A stretch of 64,000 bases of DNA from Pseudomaricurvus alkylphenolicus (GCF_011683955.1 NZ_JAAQPI010000013.1:62001-126000), one strand, 5' to 3'. Counted from the first letter of the stretch, positions 47,612 to 56,700 are shown. The notes: generated from the sequence alone by a model not told the origin. A program made the numbers and translations.

Positions 47612-50161
47612 TCAGGATGAAAGCGCCGCATCCAGCTGCTTGTCTTTCTCCAGCAGCAGGACAAACTCATCCAACGGCACAGGCTTGCTGTAATAGAACC
47701 CCTGGTAACAACTGCAACCGAACGCTGCCAGCATGTCCAGCTGGCTTTTTTCCTCGACCCCTTCGGCCACGACATCCAGATCCAGCAGCTTGCCCATGGT
47801 GACAATGGTTTCCACCAACACGCGATCATTGCGATCAGTGACAATGTCGCGCACAAAACTGTAGTCGATTTTCAACGTAGTAACCGGCAGTCGTTTGAGA
47901 TAACTGATAGAGGAATAACCGGTACCAAAATCATCCAGTGAGAAGCTGATACCCATGGACGACAAGGTTGTCATGGTGGAGATGGTCTCTTCAACATTTT
48001 GAATCACCACCCCTTCGGTAATTTCGATATCCAGGCTGTTGTCGGGTATCGCTATCTCGTGCAGCACGCGCGCCATATCATCGACAAAGTTTTGCCCCCG
48101 GAACTGGCGCGGGCTGATATTCAGGCTCAACTTCATGCGCTCGCCCCAGAGCCCCTGATACGCCAGAGTTCTCAAGGTGCGACAGCCCTCTTCGATAATC
48201 CATAACCCCACATCCATCATCAGCCCTGAGGCCTCCAGAATGGGGATAAATTCTCCGGGCGAAACCAATCCCCGCTTCGGGTGTTCCCAACGCAGCAGCG
48301 CTTCCGCGCCCAGGATACGACCACTTTCGATACACACCTTGGGCTGGTAATACAGCAGGAACTGCTGCTCGGCAAACGCCTTGTGCAACTCCCCTTCCAG
48401 CTGCAATTGGTGAGACACCTTGTCCGCCATGCCCAGGTTAAAGAATTCGATGGCGTCGCGCCCCTTATCCTTGACTTGATACATGGCGGTATCGGCAAAC
48501 CGCAGCAGTTCGTGTACGGAGGTTTCGTTGTCAGAATAAACAACGATGCCAATACTGCAGGAAACGTGCAGTTTCATGTCTTTGTAGGGATAGGGCTGAG
48601 ACAGGCTCTTGCGAATTTTTTCCGCCACTTCGCCAGCTTTCAAGCCAGCGGTATCCAGGTCCTGATCCAATACGGTCAACACCACCACAAACTCATCGCC
48701 GGACAGTCGTGCGACAAGGTCTTCCTCGCGCACGGAATTGAGCAACCGTTGTGCCACCTGTTTTAGCAGTTGATCACCCACCGGGTGCCCCAGCGAATCG
48801 TTAATATTCTTGAAATGATCGAGATCGATAAACAGCACCGCGCCGTAGTATCGATGACGACGGGCGCGCACGATTTCATGCTCGAGACGCTCCACCAAAT
48901 GCACCCGGTTGGGCAGATTGGTGAGCGCGTCGTGGTAAGCCATGTACTCCATTTTTTCTTCCGCCTCTTTGCGCGCGGATATGTCGGTGGCAACAATCAG
49001 GCTAAAACGTTCGCCCTTGAGCGTAATCGGTTTGACATGACCCTGTAGATAGCGTTTCTGCCCCGACACGGCTTCAAAGTAACCCTCGAAGCTGCCGGAC
49101 AACATCTCACTCTGACCCGGCTGAGCGGACGAACCCGATCGGGATGTTGAGGTCTCAAGCGTGAAGCCAAAGTCCATCATATTAACGCCGGCAATAGACT
49201 CCACCGTTTTGCCAAAAAAACTGGCCATATTCTGATTGGCGAACTCGATGGTGCCGTCGAGATGCTGCACCCCCACCATAGCCGGCAGTTCATTGATGAT
49301 CATACGAATGGCTTCTTCGCTGTCCCGCAATGCCTGCTCTACATGCAACCGCTGTACAAACGCCTCTCCCACGGCGTCCAGCAATTGATTACTGGAAATC
49401 GCCAGCTGGGTCAGTTCGTCCTGGCGCTGGGGATTGGGCACAGTGATGCGATGATGCCCGGGCTCTTCCGGTCGAATACTCTGGATCTCCTTGAGCATAC
49501 GAATCAGGGGGCTGGTCAAGGTGTAATAAAAAGCCACAAACAGCAATAACACCAGCAGCATGTTACGCACCATGCCGCTGAGGATGACTAATTTGGAGCG
49601 CTGGTAAAAGTTGCCCAGTGCAGAGTTAAGATCGACCTTAAAAGTAATTGATCCGGCCGCAGTGTCGCCATAGCCGGGAATTTTAAGACGAGAGGTGTAC
49701 ACCTTCGACGACTGGGAGATATAGCCGGTCAACCAGCTGGTAGAGGTCTTCGGACGGGGTTTTTCACCCCGGGCCAGCACATTACCCAATTCATCGAGTA
49801 CCGCCACCTCGTAGATAAAATCATAGGCCAGCAGGCCATTGACCACCTCTGAGGAGAGGTCATCGTCCAGGGTGTGAACAGCGCGAGTGGCCGGAGGCGC
49901 GGCAACCTCAATAACCTGGCCAACCAAAAGATCGAGTTCGTCCTCCTGGGCCTGAAAGTCCAGGTACAACTGAAAGGAACTCATGGCCAGACCAAGGGCA
50001 AAGGCCAGTATCACGCCGACCTTGGCAAGACGATAGGAAATACCCTGAAAGAATGACTGCACGCACGCTCTCTTAATCAACCCGATGATCTGTATCTTGC
50101 CGACAGAGCTCTGGGGCACGACGAATTTGCCATTACCCCCTGCCGCCGGTGCAACAAGCAT
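47612..50161 (-). CDS. Membrane PAS-GGDEF-EAL protein (cyclic-di-GMP turnover)
   Basis: This protein of up to 849 residues combines two membrane helices (about residues 45-65 and 195-215) flanking a periplasmic sensor region and a HAMP-like linker. A PAS domain (about 275-400), a GGDEF domain and a C-terminal EAL domain follow. The cyclase motif is SGDEF rather than GGDEF, with an RxxD I-site (REED) before it. The EAL part is complete: GAEALLRWEHP, DFGTGYSSISYLKRLPV, KIDYSFVRD and EGVEEKSQ. Phosphodiesterase activity is therefore likely and cyclase activity uncertain. The start is doubtful: ATG 50161 lacks a ribosome-binding site, while TTG 50080 or GTG 50062, just before the first helix, are alternatives. 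Confidence 0.88.
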   Translation of the reverse strand: MLVAPAAGGNGKFVVPQSSVGKIQIIGLIKRACVQSFFQGISYRLAKVGVILAFALGLAMSSFQLYLDFQAQEDELDLLVGQVIEVAAPPATRAVHTLDDDLSSEVVNGLLAYDFIYEVAVLDELGNVLARGEKPRPKTSTSWLTGYISQSSKVYTSRLKIPGYGDTAAGSITFKVDLNSALGNFYQRSKLVILSGMVRNMLLVLLLFVAFYYTLTSPLIRMLKEIQSIRPEEPGHHRITVPNPQRQDELTQLAISSNQLLDAVGEAFVQRLHVEQALRDSEEAIRMIINELPAMVGVQHLDGTIEFANQNMASFFGKTVESIAGVNMMDFGFTLETSTSRSGSSAQPGQSEMLSGSFEGYFEAVSGQKRYLQGHVKPITLKGERFSLIVATDISARKEAEEKMEYMAYHDALTNLPNRVHLVERLEHEIVRARRHRYYGAVLFIDLDHFKNINDSLGHPVGDQLLKQVAQRLLNSVREEDLVARLSGDEFVVVLTVLDQDLDTAGLKAGEVAEKIRKSLSQPYPYKDMKLHVSCSIGIVVYSDNETSVHELLRFADTAMYQVKDKGRDAIEFFNLGMADKVSHQLQLEGELHKAFAEQQFLLYYQPKVCIESGRILGAEALLRWEHPKRGLVSPGEFIPILEASGLMMDVGLWIIEEGCRTLRTLAYQGLWGERMKLSLNISPRQFRGQNFVDDMARVLHEIAIPDNSLDIEITEGVVIQNVEETISTMTTLSSMGISFSLDDFGTGYSSISYLKRLPVTTLKIDYSFVRDIVTDRNDRVLVETIVTMGKLLDLDVVAEGVEEKSQLDMLAAFGCSCYQGFYYSKPVPLDEFVLLLEKDKQLDAALSS

Positions 50162-50322
50162 AGCAAGAATCGGTAGGATCTGTCGCTTTTATGCTTATTT
50201 GAGACCACAACAGGCACACTTTTTGTGTGTATCACCCGAACCGGGTAAAAAAGAGCCGGCGAGAGGTCACCGGCGAGCGCGATGGGTGGTATTTTGCCAC
50301 CCACAAGCGAGGGAAGAAGGCC

Positions 50323-50347
50323 CGCCAGCCACCGTGTAAGGCTGGCG
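50323..50347 (-). terminator. Hairpin downstream of ald
   Basis: CGCCAGCC pairs with GGCTGGCG around a nine-base loop, about 60 bases past the ald stop. On the minus strand it is followed by GGCC and a TTCTTCC tract. A second small hairpin (GGGTGG/CCACCC) lies further on at about 50284-50302. The gap 50162-50405 holds nothing else that I recognise. Confidence 0.5.
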
Positions 50348-50405
50348 CGCCCGATGATGCGAGTTCGGCTTTAGGGGCCGCAATCGCACCGAAGGGTATA
50401 ACCAA

Positions 50406-51521
50406 TCAGCCCAGCAGATCAGCCGGCGCTACAAACTCGGTATTGAGCGCCTGAGCCACAGGCTCACAAGTCACTTGGCCTTTGTAGATGTTCAGGCCAG
50501 GCAGCAGGTTGGCATCACGCTTGAGTGCCTCTTCGGCACCCAGGTCGGCCAGTGCCAGCGCAAACGGCAGAGTGGCATTATTCAAAGCCATGGTGGAGGT
50601 ACGGGCAACCGCGCCTGGCATGTTGGCTACGCAGTAGTGAATCACACCGTCAACCACGTAAGTGGGCTCCTGGTGAGTGGTCGCCTTGGAGGTCTCAAAG
50701 CATCCACCCTGGTCGATGGCCACATCCACAATCACAGAGCCTTTCTTCATACGGGAGATCAGTTCACGGCTCAGCAGCTTGGGCGCTGCGGCGCCGGGGA
50801 TAAGCACTGCACCAACCACCAGATCTGCTTCCAGCGCATATTGCTCAATGCTCTCAGTGCTGGAGTAAACACACTTAACACGACCGGCGAATTCAGTATC
50901 CAACTGACGCAGACGCGGCAGGGAACGATCCAGAATAGTCACATCAGCACCCAGCCCCACAGCCATAGTGGCCGCCTGGGTACCTACAACGCCACCACCG
51001 ATCACCAGCACCTTGGCCGGAGCAACCCCGGGAACACCGCCGAGCAACGCACCCAGACCACCCTGGGCCTTCTGCAGATGGTAGGCACCGGCCTGTACTG
51101 ACAGGCGACCGGCAACTTCTGACATAGGCGCCAACAACGGCAGACCGCCATTGCGATCGACAACGGTTTCATAGGCGATACAGGTCGCGCCAGACTCAGC
51201 CAGCAGGCGAGCCTGCTCAGGGTCGGCGGCCAGGTGCAAATAGGTAAACAGCAGCTGACCTTCACGCAGCTGGCGACATTCGTGTGGCTGAGGCTCTTTC
51301 ACCTTGACCACCATTTCGGCCGTGGCAAAAATCTCTTCAGGGGTATCAATAATGCTGGCGCCAGCCTTTACGTAGGCTTCGTCTTCAAAACCGATTCCGG
51401 CGCCGGCCTGGGTTTCTACGATTACTTCGTGACCGCGACCAACCAGCTCTCGTACGCTGGCAGGGGTCAGGCCCACACGGTACTCGTGGTTCTTAATTTC
51501 CTTGGGTACACCGATCAACAT
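50406..51521 (-). CDS. ald: Alanine dehydrogenase
   Basis: Ald interconverts L-alanine and pyruvate with NAD. ATG at 51521, with GGAGAG seven bases upstream, gives 371 residues, the normal size; an ATG at 51554 is less likely. The N-terminus [20 protein letters not shown] carries the substrate Arg, and [18 protein letters not shown] has the Lys/His region. The NAD loop is [40 protein letters not shown] is the family signature. It is divergent from an Lrp-type gene that probably senses alanine and controls it. Confidence 0.95.
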   Translation of the reverse strand: MLIGVPKEIKNHEYRVGLTPASVRELVGRGHEVIVETQAGAGIGFEDEAYVKAGASIIDTPEEIFATAEMVVKVKEPQPHECRQLREGQLLFTYLHLAADPEQARLLAESGATCIAYETVVDRNGGLPLLAPMSEVAGRLSVQAGAYHLQKAQGGLGALLGGVPGVAPAKVLVIGGGVVGTQAATMAVGLGADVTILDRSLPRLRQLDTEFAGRVKCVYSSTESIEQYALEADLVVGAVLIPGAAAPKLLSRELISRMKKGSVIVDVAIDQGGCFETSKATTHQEPTYVVDGVIHYCVANMPGAVARTSTMALNNATLPFALALADLGAEEALKRDANLLPGLNIYKGQVTCEPVAQALNTEFVAPADLLG

Positions 51522-51689
51522 ATCACTCTCTCCAGTGTCGCTATTCGACATCAACTAGACGGGGTTGGTAACAATCAACGTTATGTGACTATCTTAGGCT
51601 TCGTTTCGGCGGAAATTTTCCTTATTTTTGCCCTCATCCAGTCAAATGAACTATCATTGGCATATAGAATAGTGATTTTGGCTAGCATC

Positions 51690-52163
51690 ATGGAAAAGCT
51701 TAATACCCTTGATAAAAATATTATTCGCGTACTGCAAAAAAACGGTCGAACCAGCTTTGCGGAGCTCTCCAGACAGGTCGGATTGAGCGCGACCCCCTGC
51801 AAGGAACGCGTCAAAAGATTGGAGCGGGATGGCGTCATAAAGGGCTACACCGCCCTGATCAATCCCGACTATCTGGACGCGGGACTGGTGGTGTTTGTGC
51901 AGATTCGTCTGTCGCGCTCCGCCCAGGACACTTTCGAGGCGTTTCGGGATGCCGCCATGGCATTGCCGGAGATTCAGGAGTGTTATTTGGTCTCTGGCAG
52001 TTTCGACTATTTACTCAAGGCGCGGGTGGCCGATATGGGCTCTTACCGCAAATTTTACGGAGAAACCCTGTTGACACTGCCGGGCGTACACGAGTGCACC
52101 AGCTATGTTGTGATGGAGGAAGTAAAAGACACTACCGAGATCCCGGTGCACTATAACCGTTGA
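51690..52163 (+). CDS. Lrp/AsnC family transcriptional regulator
   Basis: This 157-residue regulator begins at ATG 51690 (MEKLNTLDKNIIRVLQKNGR). It has the AsnC helix-turn-helix (TSFAELSRQVGLSATPCKER, VKRLERDGVIKGYTALINPD). The C-terminal RAM domain has CYLVSGSFDYLLKARVADMG and LPGVHECTSYVVMEEVKD. The size matches Lrp. It is divergent from ald across 168 bases, the usual layout for an Lrp-type activator of alanine dehydrogenase. Control of ald is inferred from position. It ends 11 bases before the phosphoribosyltransferase gene. Confidence 0.92.
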   Translation: MEKLNTLDKNIIRVLQKNGRTSFAELSRQVGLSATPCKERVKRLERDGVIKGYTALINPDYLDAGLVVFVQIRLSRSAQDTFEAFRDAAMALPEIQECYLVSGSFDYLLKARVADMGSYRKFYGETLLTLPGVHECTSYVVMEEVKDTTEIPVHYNR

Positions 52164-52174
52164 GGTGAACAACG

Positions 52175-52708
52175 ATGATTGACGAATTCCTGCTCAAATC
52201 CCATGTTCAGAGGGTTGAGAACTGGCCTCATGAAGGTATGGGGTCACTGGACATCACCCCCCTGTTCCGCAACCCGGTGACCACCCGCATGATCACCGAT
52301 GCTATGACCCAGCGTTATCTGGAACAGGATATCAGCCATATTGTCGCTCTGGACGCTGGCGGATTCCTGTTGGGCTCCAATCTCTCCTATGTACTGAATC
52401 TGCCGCTGGTTCTGATTCGCAAACCAGGCAAGCTGCCACCGCCGGTGGAGAGCCTGGAATTTGCCAGTGGGCAATCAACCAACATCCTGGAGATCCAGAG
52501 AGATACGCTGCCGGAAGATGCGACAGTGTTAGTGGTGGACGATCTGATCGCCACTGGTAGTACCGCACTGGCGGCAACTCAGCTGCTTCAGCGCAGCGGC
52601 GCCAGCGTGATCGAAGTCGCCGCTATTATTGCCATGAGCAATAGCGGCGGGCTTGAACGTCTCAGCGACACCGGCATTGCCAATTACAGCCTGCTGATGC
52701 TGGATTAG
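52175..52708 (+). CDS. apt: Adenine phosphoribosyltransferase-like protein
   Basis: The 177-residue type I phosphoribosyltransferase resembles Apt, which makes AMP from adenine and PRPP. It has [20 protein letters not shown] like the Apt start, [36 protein letters not shown] and the PRPP loop [20 protein letters not shown]. In common Apt the loop reads VVDDLLATGGT; here Ser replaces the second Gly. The gene may be co-transcribed with the Lrp gene. Specificity for adenine is likely but not proven. Confidence 0.82.
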   Translation: MIDEFLLKSHVQRVENWPHEGMGSLDITPLFRNPVTTRMITDAMTQRYLEQDISHIVALDAGGFLLGSNLSYVLNLPLVLIRKPGKLPPPVESLEFASGQSTNILEIQRDTLPEDATVLVVDDLIATGSTALAATQLLQRSGASVIEVAAIIAMSNSGGLERLSDTGIANYSLLMLD

Positions 52709-53229
52709 GTATCCGTTTGTCTGGTTAATTCTGCACGGTAGCGTGCGGCCATCGCCTGGTCGAAGCAACAAAACACCAGGGTTTCAACTGAGCCATTATC
52801 AGGAGCAAATGTTCGCGCTTCGGCCACCGCAATCGCTACTGCCTGCTCCAGGGGGTAACCATAGACACCACAACTGATCGCCGGAAATGCAATCGAACCT
52901 CGCCCCTGCTCTTTCGCCAGCTGCAGGCAATTGCGATAACAGCTGGCCAGCAACTCCGGTTCGTTGTCATTGCCACCCCGCCAGATGGGACCCACGGTGT
53001 GATAGATTGCGGCGGCCGCTAAATCAAAGCCTGCTGTCGCCCGCACCTCTCCGGTTGGGCAACCGCCCAATGCCCTGCAAGCGCGCTGTAACCGCTCTGC
53101 TCCGGCGGCACGATGAATAGCACCGTCCACCCCTCCACCACCGGCAAGCGCGCTATTGGCGGCGTTGACCACCACATCCACCTCCAACTGGGTGATGTCT
53201 GCGGTTTTAACCTGAATATCCAGAGCCAT
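52705..53229 (-). CDS. Macrodomain protein, O-acetyl-ADP-ribose deacetylase family
   Basis: The 174-residue protein is a single macrodomain of the YmdB/MacroD type. [20 protein letters not shown] is the ADP-ribose-binding loop with catalytic Asn and Asp, and IYHTVGPIW and [20 protein letters not shown] (phosphate loop) follow. It should remove acetyl or ADP-ribosyl groups from ADP-ribose derivatives. It converges on the apt-like gene with a four-base overlap of the two stop regions. Regulation is not apparent. Confidence 0.92.
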   Translation of the reverse strand: MALDIQVKTADITQLEVDVVVNAANSALAGGGGVDGAIHRAAGAERLQRACRALGGCPTGEVRATAGFDLAAAAIYHTVGPIWRGGNDNEPELLASCYRNCLQLAKEQGRGSIAFPAISCGVYGYPLEQAVAIAVAEARTFAPDNGSVETLVFCCFDQAMAARYRAELTRQTDT

Positions 53230-53456
53230 GGGATTGTTCCTTGCCGGGAGTCTTTACTGGAATGTTAATTGCTGCATCAACTGCAATAGTAGCCCAGCGC
53301 CAACAAAAGCGCCGGAAAGCCGACAGAGCAACCAACGGCTAAGACAGATAGTTCACAAAAAAACTGGCGGCTATAGCCATTGCGTACTACAACTAAGAAC
53401 GCTTTCGCCGATAGCCATGAAGAGCCTGCGAAATCCAAGCTTATTGAGGTATCCGT

Positions 53457-53972
53457 ATGGGGATTTGCGCCAAGGAACTGAGACAATTCGTCATCCAGCC
53501 CACCCTCCTGCATCTGGGCGATGACCGGCCCTGTGTCGAAAACCTGCTAATGGGTACCGCCGCCCAGGCCTCGGGGCTGGGCTTTCATTTGACCAGTGAT
53601 AACAATGAGGGTCTGGGTATATACCAGATTCAACCGCAGACTCACATCCAACTCTGGGACCAATACCTGATCAACGACCCGGATCTGGCCTCCAGGATTC
53701 GAGGTCTGGCCAGCCAGCATGAGTTTTTGGCACATCCTCACGCCGAGTTGGCGACCAATCTCAGCTACGCCACAGCGCTGGCCTGGTTGAAGTATCAGCA
53801 GGCGGGAGCGGTGATTCCCGATGGTGCCGGCCTTGCGACATTGGCTGAAATCTGGCACCGATACTGGTGCCAATCCGAAACATTAAACCCCGAGTCTTTT
53901 ATCAACAGTTATCGGGAGAGCATTGAGGGGCTGCAACTGGCCGCGAATTCACAAAAGGCCACAGCGGCCTAG
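53457..53972 (+). CDS. Uncharacterised protein with a possible lysozyme-like segment
   Basis: This 171-residue protein starts at ATG 53457 with GAGGT in good position. I do not recognise a named family. The central part, ENLLMGTAAQASGLGFHLTS and EGLGIYQIQPQTHIQLWDQY, then YATALAWLKYQQAGAVIPDG, has the general look of a lytic-transglycosylase-like helical fold (Glu, then G-x-x-Q, later A-x-x-Y). There is no signal peptide, so export is not evident. It stands alone, with 227 bases before it and hypothetical genes around it. Similar small proteins occur in phages, but no phage neighbours are present. Confidence 0.7.
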   Translation: MGICAKELRQFVIQPTLLHLGDDRPCVENLLMGTAAQASGLGFHLTSDNNEGLGIYQIQPQTHIQLWDQYLINDPDLASRIRGLASQHEFLAHPHAELATNLSYATALAWLKYQQAGAVIPDGAGLATLAEIWHRYWCQSETLNPESFINSYRESIEGLQLAANSQKATAA

Positions 53973-54013
53973 CTCAGAGAGTGGCTTGTGGGCCTCCAAC
54001 AAAGAACAAGGGG

Positions 54014-54379
54014 TTAATGGGGGTCAAGCGTGCGCCGCCCTTTACCGCTGCGACGATCCGGGACAATCGCTGAACCGCGAACCTGATGACGACGGTCCTG
54101 CTGCTTACGTCGCTGTTCGAGGCGACGCTCATGAAATCGGCCATCCGGTGCCATTTCCTGAACCCAGCAGACTCCACCTGAATCCTTGATGGCCTGTTCA
54201 AACCTTCTGGCCTCTTCCAGATCGACATTTTTCTTCACTACCACGGGCACACCACTGGATAGCGTGCTAAGCATATGATCGTTCAGGCCAAAACGACTTT
54301 TTAAGCTTTCCCTGGCCACCGTAGCTTCCGTTATATCCTCAAACTTATCGATATAAACCACTTCGTATAAATCGGCCAT
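54014..54379 (-). CDS. Uncharacterised protein with L7/L12-C-terminal-like domain and Arg-rich tail
   Basis: ATG at 54379, with AGGAG nine bases upstream, gives 121 residues; an upstream start at 54415 is less supported. The first 80 residues (TEATVARESLKSRFGLNDHM, LSTLSSGVPVVVKKNVDLEE, ARRFEQAIKDSGGVCWVQEM) resemble the small alpha-beta domain related to the L7/L12 C-terminus. The domain occurs in many uncharacterised gamma-proteobacterial proteins. The tail is very basic with repeated RR and DRR motifs (ERRLEQRRKQQDRR). The function is unknown. The tail might bind nucleic acid or membrane, which is speculation. Confidence 0.75.
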   Translation of the reverse strand: MADLYEVVYIDKFEDITEATVARESLKSRFGLNDHMLSTLSSGVPVVVKKNVDLEEARRFEQAIKDSGGVCWVQEMAPDGRFHERRLEQRRKQQDRRHQVRGSAIVPDRRSGKGRRTLDPH

Positions 54380-54521
54380 TGAATGGTCTCCTACTCGCAT
54401 TCCCTGCTTCAGCATAAAAAATCCCTCTCTTATAAGTTAATAGCAGAAGACCTGCAGTTTGACAAAGAACCATGGGTTCGGGCAAATGCTATTGCTATAT
54501 CAAAATCATCCGAGCGCAGTC

Positions 54522-55439
54522 TCATCCCACCTCAACGGTTTCCACCAGTTGTACTCCGCTATTGGATACACCGACTTCCCGTGTGCTAAAAGCGCTGACG
54601 GTTGCCTCCTCATAATCATAGGCGTCTCGCTCACCACTGCGGTCCAGGGGCAGGTTATGGAAGTCAAACAAAGACATATCGGCAAGCTGGCTGGGCGAAA
54701 CGTTCTGTATGGACTTGAAGATACGCTCCACACGACTGACGTCGTTGCGCTCCCACTCATGCAGCATGGCCTTGATTGCCTGGCGCTGCAGATTCTCCTG
54801 GGAACCGCACAGATTGCAGGGAATAATGGGGAATTGTTTGTGATCTGCGTAGGCGATCAGATCCTTTTCCCGACAATAGGCCAGCGGCCGGATCACCACA
54901 TTACGCTTATCGTCCGAGCGCAGTTTGGGCGGCATCGCCTTCAGCCGACTGCCGTGAAACATATTCAGGAACAGCGTCTCCACGATGTCGTCCATGTGAT
55001 GGCCCAGGGCCAGCTTGGTGGCGCCAATCTTTTCAGCGAAGGCATACAGAGTACCGCGACGCAGGCGTGAACACAGCCCACAGGTCTTCTGGCCTTCCGG
55101 GATTTTCTCCCTCACCACACTGTAAGTGTCTTTATCCACAATGTAATAAGGAACACCGATGGATTCAAAATACTCCGGCAAAACATGCTCCGGGAAACCG
55201 GGCTGCTTCTGGTCCATATTGACAGCAATGACGTCAAAATTGACCGGAGCGTTCAGGCGCAGGTTCAGGAGAATGTCCAGCATGGCAAAGCTGTCTTTGC
55301 CGCCGCTGATGCAGGCCATGATGACATCACCCTCTTCCACCATCTGGTAGTCGACGATGGCATTGCCCACATTGCGACGCAATCGCTTCTGCAGCTTGTT
55401 AAATTCGGTCCGCGCTTTGCGCTCAACCACATCGGACAT
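54522..55439 (-). CDS. ttcA: tRNA 2-thiocytidine(32) synthetase TtcA
   Basis: TtcA thiolates C32 of certain tRNAs, using ATP and an iron-sulfur cluster. ATG at 55439 is preferred (GAGG nine bases upstream; 305 residues, normal); the open frame to 55589 adds an unconserved leader. The PP-loop is [14 protein letters not shown]. The cluster-binding Cys pair lies in [20 protein letters not shown] and the third Cys in [38 protein letters not shown] is also diagnostic. It is divergent from the YcgR-type gene. Confidence 0.95.
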   Translation of the reverse strand: MSDVVERKARTEFNKLQKRLRRNVGNAIVDYQMVEEGDVIMACISGGKDSFAMLDILLNLRLNAPVNFDVIAVNMDQKQPGFPEHVLPEYFESIGVPYYIVDKDTYSVVREKIPEGQKTCGLCSRLRRGTLYAFAEKIGATKLALGHHMDDIVETLFLNMFHGSRLKAMPPKLRSDDKRNVVIRPLAYCREKDLIAYADHKQFPIIPCNLCGSQENLQRQAIKAMLHEWERNDVSRVERIFKSIQNVSPSQLADMSLFDFHNLPLDRSGERDAYDYEEATVSAFSTREVGVSNSGVQLVETVEVG

Positions 55440-55518
55440 CGGTAACAACCTCTGAAAAAGCAGGCATTGTACGGATTTTGTGCGATTGAGGAAATACAAT
55501 CCTCGCGGCTGCCGGCGG

Positions 55519-55561
55519 TTGCCGCTCCGGCGGCAGTGGACTGCCTGAGAACAGCTGCCGC
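55519..55561. promoter_or_regulatory. GCGGCA-type sites upstream of the ycgR promoter
   Basis: TTGCCGC at 55519-55525 is followed by GCGGCAG at 55530-55536 and CTGCCGC at 55555-55561. The last two form an inverted pair 25 bases start to start. The group lies about 110-150 bases upstream of the expected ycgR start, as with the sites before flgB and flagellin 2. Only the first is an exact GCGGCAA copy. Confidence 0.4.
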
Positions 55562-55645
55562 CGAGCCGTACAGAACCCCACTCCCGCAACGGTAACCTCA
55601 GGTTTCATGGGGCCTGTACCCATGCGAACCAGACTCAACAGCGCT

Positions 55646-55661
55646 TGGCATACCCCTTGCA
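55646..55661 (+). promoter_or_regulatory. Sigma-54 promoter of the ycgR-like gene
   Basis: TGGCATACCCCTTGCA matches the sigma-54 consensus with a ten-base GG-GC spacing and a full TTGCA. It predicts transcription near 55672, a leader of about 112 bases, and places the palindrome at 55682-55701 just downstream of the start. The ttcA-ycgR gap (55440-55783) holds this promoter and the GCGGCAA-type sites; I see no gene in it. Confidence 0.8.
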
Positions 55662-55681
55662 GTACTGCTGTTAAGACTCTG

Positions 55682-55701
55682 GCGGCAACACCACTTGCCG
55701 C
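55682..55701. promoter_or_regulatory. Perfect GCGGCAA-N6-TTGCCGC palindrome at +10 of ycgR
   Basis: GCGGCAA (55682-55688) and TTGCCGC (55695-55701) face each other with six bases between. The 13-base start-to-start spacing is 21 bases, about two helical turns, shorter than the 34 seen before flgF and flagellin 2. Its place between promoter and ATG is like FlrC enhancers in Vibrio. Confidence 0.6.
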
Positions 55702-55783
55702 TGGCCAGGATTCATATTGCCTACGCGCTACTATTGCCAGTTCGCAACTATTGCCCGTTCGCAACAACAGGAGACAAGGGCCT

Positions 55784-56545
55784 ATGGCCATTTTGCAAGC
55801 TGTTCTGCAAAAATTCAGCCGCAAACCTGCTACCCCTACCGAGACACCTGCGCTCAACGACTTGTCCAGCACCATTAAACGCTATGCCCCCCTGTTTGCC
55901 CTGCAGGATAAACGCCAGCTGATCGAGGTGATCAGCGAGCGTACCGGGGACACTTTTCAAAGCATGATTCTGGCGGTTGATTTAGCCAATCGTACACTGG
56001 AACTGGATGAACTCTTCCCACAACCTGCCGACTTTATTTACCAGCCCGGCGACCGATTTACCGTCAGGCACCACCAGCATGGACAGTTACTGACGTTTAC
56101 CTCAACCCTGGAATCCCTGACTCTGAGCCTGGGAACCCCGGTATACACTCTGACACTGCCCGAGCAAGTGGGATATCGGCAGCGCCGAACCTCCACCCGT
56201 ATCTCCCTCAGCCGACAACATCCCCTCACGGTGCGCCTGCAGTCCCCACGCCGCACGCCCTGGTACGCTACCGCCAATAATCTATCGATTGGCGGTATGC
56301 GTCTGGTGGTGGGCGGCAACATTCTCGATCAGCTGTCCCGCAACGTGCTGTTGCCGCGCTGTGAGTTCAGTTTTCACAGTGACTTCAAAGTGCAGTGCCA
56401 GGCCCGGGTCAAGGCATTTCGGTTTCTTAGGCGTCCCTATCGCCATACCGAAATCAGCGTAGAGTTCAAAGACCTGGCGCCCCAGCATCAACTGCAGCTC
56501 AAACAGCTGGTGGAAAGTCTGGAGAGCTCTCCCCAGGCAGCCTAG
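55784..56545 (+). CDS. ycgR: YcgR-type flagellar brake protein (PilZ domain)
   Basis: This protein of about 253 residues should slow the flagellar motor on binding cyclic-di-GMP. It has an N-terminal YcgR-like domain (TGDTFQSMILAVDLANRTLE, LDELFPQP, YQPGDRFTVRHHQHGQLLTF). The C-terminal PilZ domain has the RxxxR motif in YRQRRTSTRISLSRQHP and NLSIGGMRLVV for the (D/N)xSxxG site. ATG 55784, with AAGGG and AGGAG just upstream, is chosen; the frame open to 55607 would place the start before the promoter. A sigma-54 promoter and a perfect GCGGCAA palindrome precede it. In Pseudomonas a homologue lies right after flgN. Confidence 0.9.
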   Translation: MAILQAVLQKFSRKPATPTETPALNDLSSTIKRYAPLFALQDKRQLIEVISERTGDTFQSMILAVDLANRTLELDELFPQPADFIYQPGDRFTVRHHQHGQLLTFTSTLESLTLSLGTPVYTLTLPEQVGYRQRRTSTRISLSRQHPLTVRLQSPRRTPWYATANNLSIGGMRLVVGGNILDQLSRNVLLPRCEFSFHSDFKVQCQARVKAFRFLRRPYRHTEISVEFKDLAPQHQLQLKQLVESLESSPQAA

Positions 56546-56558
56546 GCTGCCAGCTTGC

Positions 56559-56585
56559 TCAAGATTGTTCATAACCCGCCGTTAT
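56559..56585 (+). promoter_or_regulatory. Sigma-28 promoter candidate of the PAS chemoreceptor
   Basis: TCAA, exactly 15 bases, then GCCGTTAT. The -10 is identical to that before cheV, six of eight to consensus; the -35 matches three of four. Expected start near 56593. Confidence 0.55.
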
Positions 56586-56700
56586 AAACACTATACTATG
56601 AGTCTGGTCTGCTGGGAGGAGCGGCCTCAGTACTCCGTCAAGGAAAGTCAAAAACGCTATGCCGGTCAGGGTAGCCATAAGAATCATAAGGTGAGTTAAG

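Noticed and set aside
53457-53972. Prophage remnant suggested by a lysozyme-like hypothetical gene
   Set aside because: There is no integrase, structural phage gene, attachment site or shift in neighbours; it is flanked by ordinary chromosomal genes.
55607-55783. N-terminal extension of the ycgR-like gene
   Set aside because: It would begin upstream of the sigma-54 promoter and over the palindrome, and encodes an unconserved Arg-rich stretch. ATG 55784 has a good ribosome-binding site.
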